A stretch of DNA of 64,000 bases from Bradyrhizobium sp. CB1650 (GTDB taxonomy: Bacteria; Pseudomonadota; Alphaproteobacteria; Rhizobiales; Xanthobacteraceae). Positions 63,766-64,000 of the stretch are shown piece by piece; the first letter of the stretch is position 1, and the number at the start of each line of letters is the position of its first letter. The notes under the pieces are model-generated. The model saw only the letters and a program-made list of their open reading frames with translations, was not told the origin of the DNA and made no database searches. The position numbers and the translations under genes are program-made. The stretch is from positions 9,081,501 through 9,145,500 of the forward strand of contig NZ_CP121695.1 in NCBI RefSeq assembly GCF_029761915.1, read 5' to 3'.

Positions 63766-63822
63766 GGTGATTTGAGCCGGCCGGCTTGCAGCCACGTTAA
63801 ATAAATCGCTAAACAGGCCGGG
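63766..63822 (+). ncRNA. SAM-II riboswitch aptamer (metA/metZ type)
   Basis: The sequence runs GTGATTTGAGCC, then GGCTTGCAGCC, ACGTTAAATAAATC and the hallmark GCTAAACAGG (63808-63817). This matches the SAM-II consensus of GATTTaa, TTGCAnGC, nGTnAAAtAAA and GCTAAAnAGG, including the H-type pseudoknot: CCGGCC in the 5' part (63778-63783) can pair with GGCCGG (63816-63821). SAM-II is known in alphaproteobacteria upstream of methionine genes and turns expression off when SAM is bound. It lies 86 bases before the metZ start codon. Confidence 0.93.
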
Positions 63823-63835
63823 GACCTCTGTGATC

Positions 63836-63868
63836 CCGGCCAGTGGAGATATCCAGGCCGGTTTTTTT
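63836..63868 (+). terminator. Intrinsic terminator in the metZ leader
   Basis: CCGGCC (63836-63841) pairs with GGCCGG (63856-63861), and TGGA pairs with TCCA inside, followed by T7 (63862-63868). The competing antiterminator is GGCCGGG (63816-63822) with CCCGGCC (63835-63841). Because the SAM-bound pseudoknot uses GGCCGG, SAM would leave the terminator free to form. Confidence 0.85.
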
Positions 63869-63907
63869 GTGACCATTTTCGCTCGCATGGTCATGTCGGA
63901 GGTTCTT

Positions 63908-64000
63908 ATGTCGAAGTCGCCTGCCAACTACCGTCCCGAAACCCGCCTGGTCCATTCCGGCACCCTGCGCTCGCAATATGGCGAGACGTCGGAGGCGCTG
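63908..64000 (+). CDS. metZ: O-succinylhomoserine sulfhydrylase, 5' part only
   Basis: The first 31 codons are present: MSKSPANYRPETRLVHSGTL then RSQYGETSEAL, the N-terminus of rhizobial O-succinylhomoserine (or O-acetylhomoserine) sulfhydrylases, PLP enzymes making homocysteine from succinylhomoserine and sulfide. In-frame ATGs at 63887 and 63893 also exist, but GGAGG at 63898-63902 favours ATG 63908. Control by the SAM-II riboswitch and leader terminator fits a methionine biosynthesis gene. The rest lies outside the window. Confidence 0.9.
   Translation, partial: MSKSPANYRPETRLVHSGTLRSQYGETSEAL

Overview
The window is GC-rich, densely coded bacterial chromosome, and the gene content points to an alphaproteobacterium of the Rhizobiales, most likely Bradyrhizobium or a close relative. 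Pointers are a SAM-II riboswitch in front of metZ, a class I lysyl-tRNA synthetase, a long (about 370 aa) dCTP deaminase, the TauE/TIGR02186 pair, a PodJ-like Sel1-repeat protein, and many Bradyrhizobium-style palindromic intergenic repeats. I see no rRNA, CRISPR array, integrase, transposase, phage module or plasmid functions. The species is an inference; no database was searched.

Layout. 1-5 kb: the tail of a nucleotidyltransferase-like gene, a secreted PAN-domain protein, gshA, and a divergent marR / glutathione S-transferase pair with two matching palindromic operators. 5-12 kb: a fatty-acid beta-oxidation operon on the minus strand (acyl-CoA dehydrogenase, thiolase, hydratase/dehydrogenase) plus an NTF2-like protein, divergent from a padR regulator across a 34-bp near-perfect palindrome. 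12-20 kb: the large PodJ-like polarity protein, a TauE exporter with its TIGR02186 partner, an MBL hydrolase, and a DMT exporter divergent from a lysR gene. 20.6-29.8 kb: the four known components of the 'ligase-associated' DNA repair set (PdeM phosphoesterase, Lhr-type helicase, MBL-fold exonuclease, ATP-dependent DNA ligase), split by an ABC binding protein and a methyltransferase gene. 30-45 kb: mixed housekeeping genes (pyrD, lysS, carbonic anhydrase, SCO, two MBL/MATE genes, regulators, an FAD dehydrogenase, RidA). 45.6-54.4 kb: a sugar operon (LacI regulator, xylB, xylA, three-gene ABC importer, aldo/keto reductase, lactonase-like hydrolase). 54.5-64 kb: two GNAT genes with an XRE-cupin regulator, tRNA-Gly(CCC), ogt, araC, VOC, SRPBCC, MATE, an unknown 350-aa protein, a PAS protein, dcd, and the riboswitch-controlled start of metZ, which runs off the window.

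The most unusual theme is the behaviour of the palindromic repeats. Besides lying between genes they enter coding sequence. One splits the Lhr helicase gene between its Walker A motif and the rest, with a net frameshift. One adds about 85 codons in frame to the DNA ligase of the same pathway. One supplies the last two dozen residues of a MATE transporter. A second strong item is the metZ leader, where the SAM-II aptamer, an antiterminator and a terminator share the same GGCC/CCGG segments and so make a readable switch. No wholly new multi-gene system is evident.
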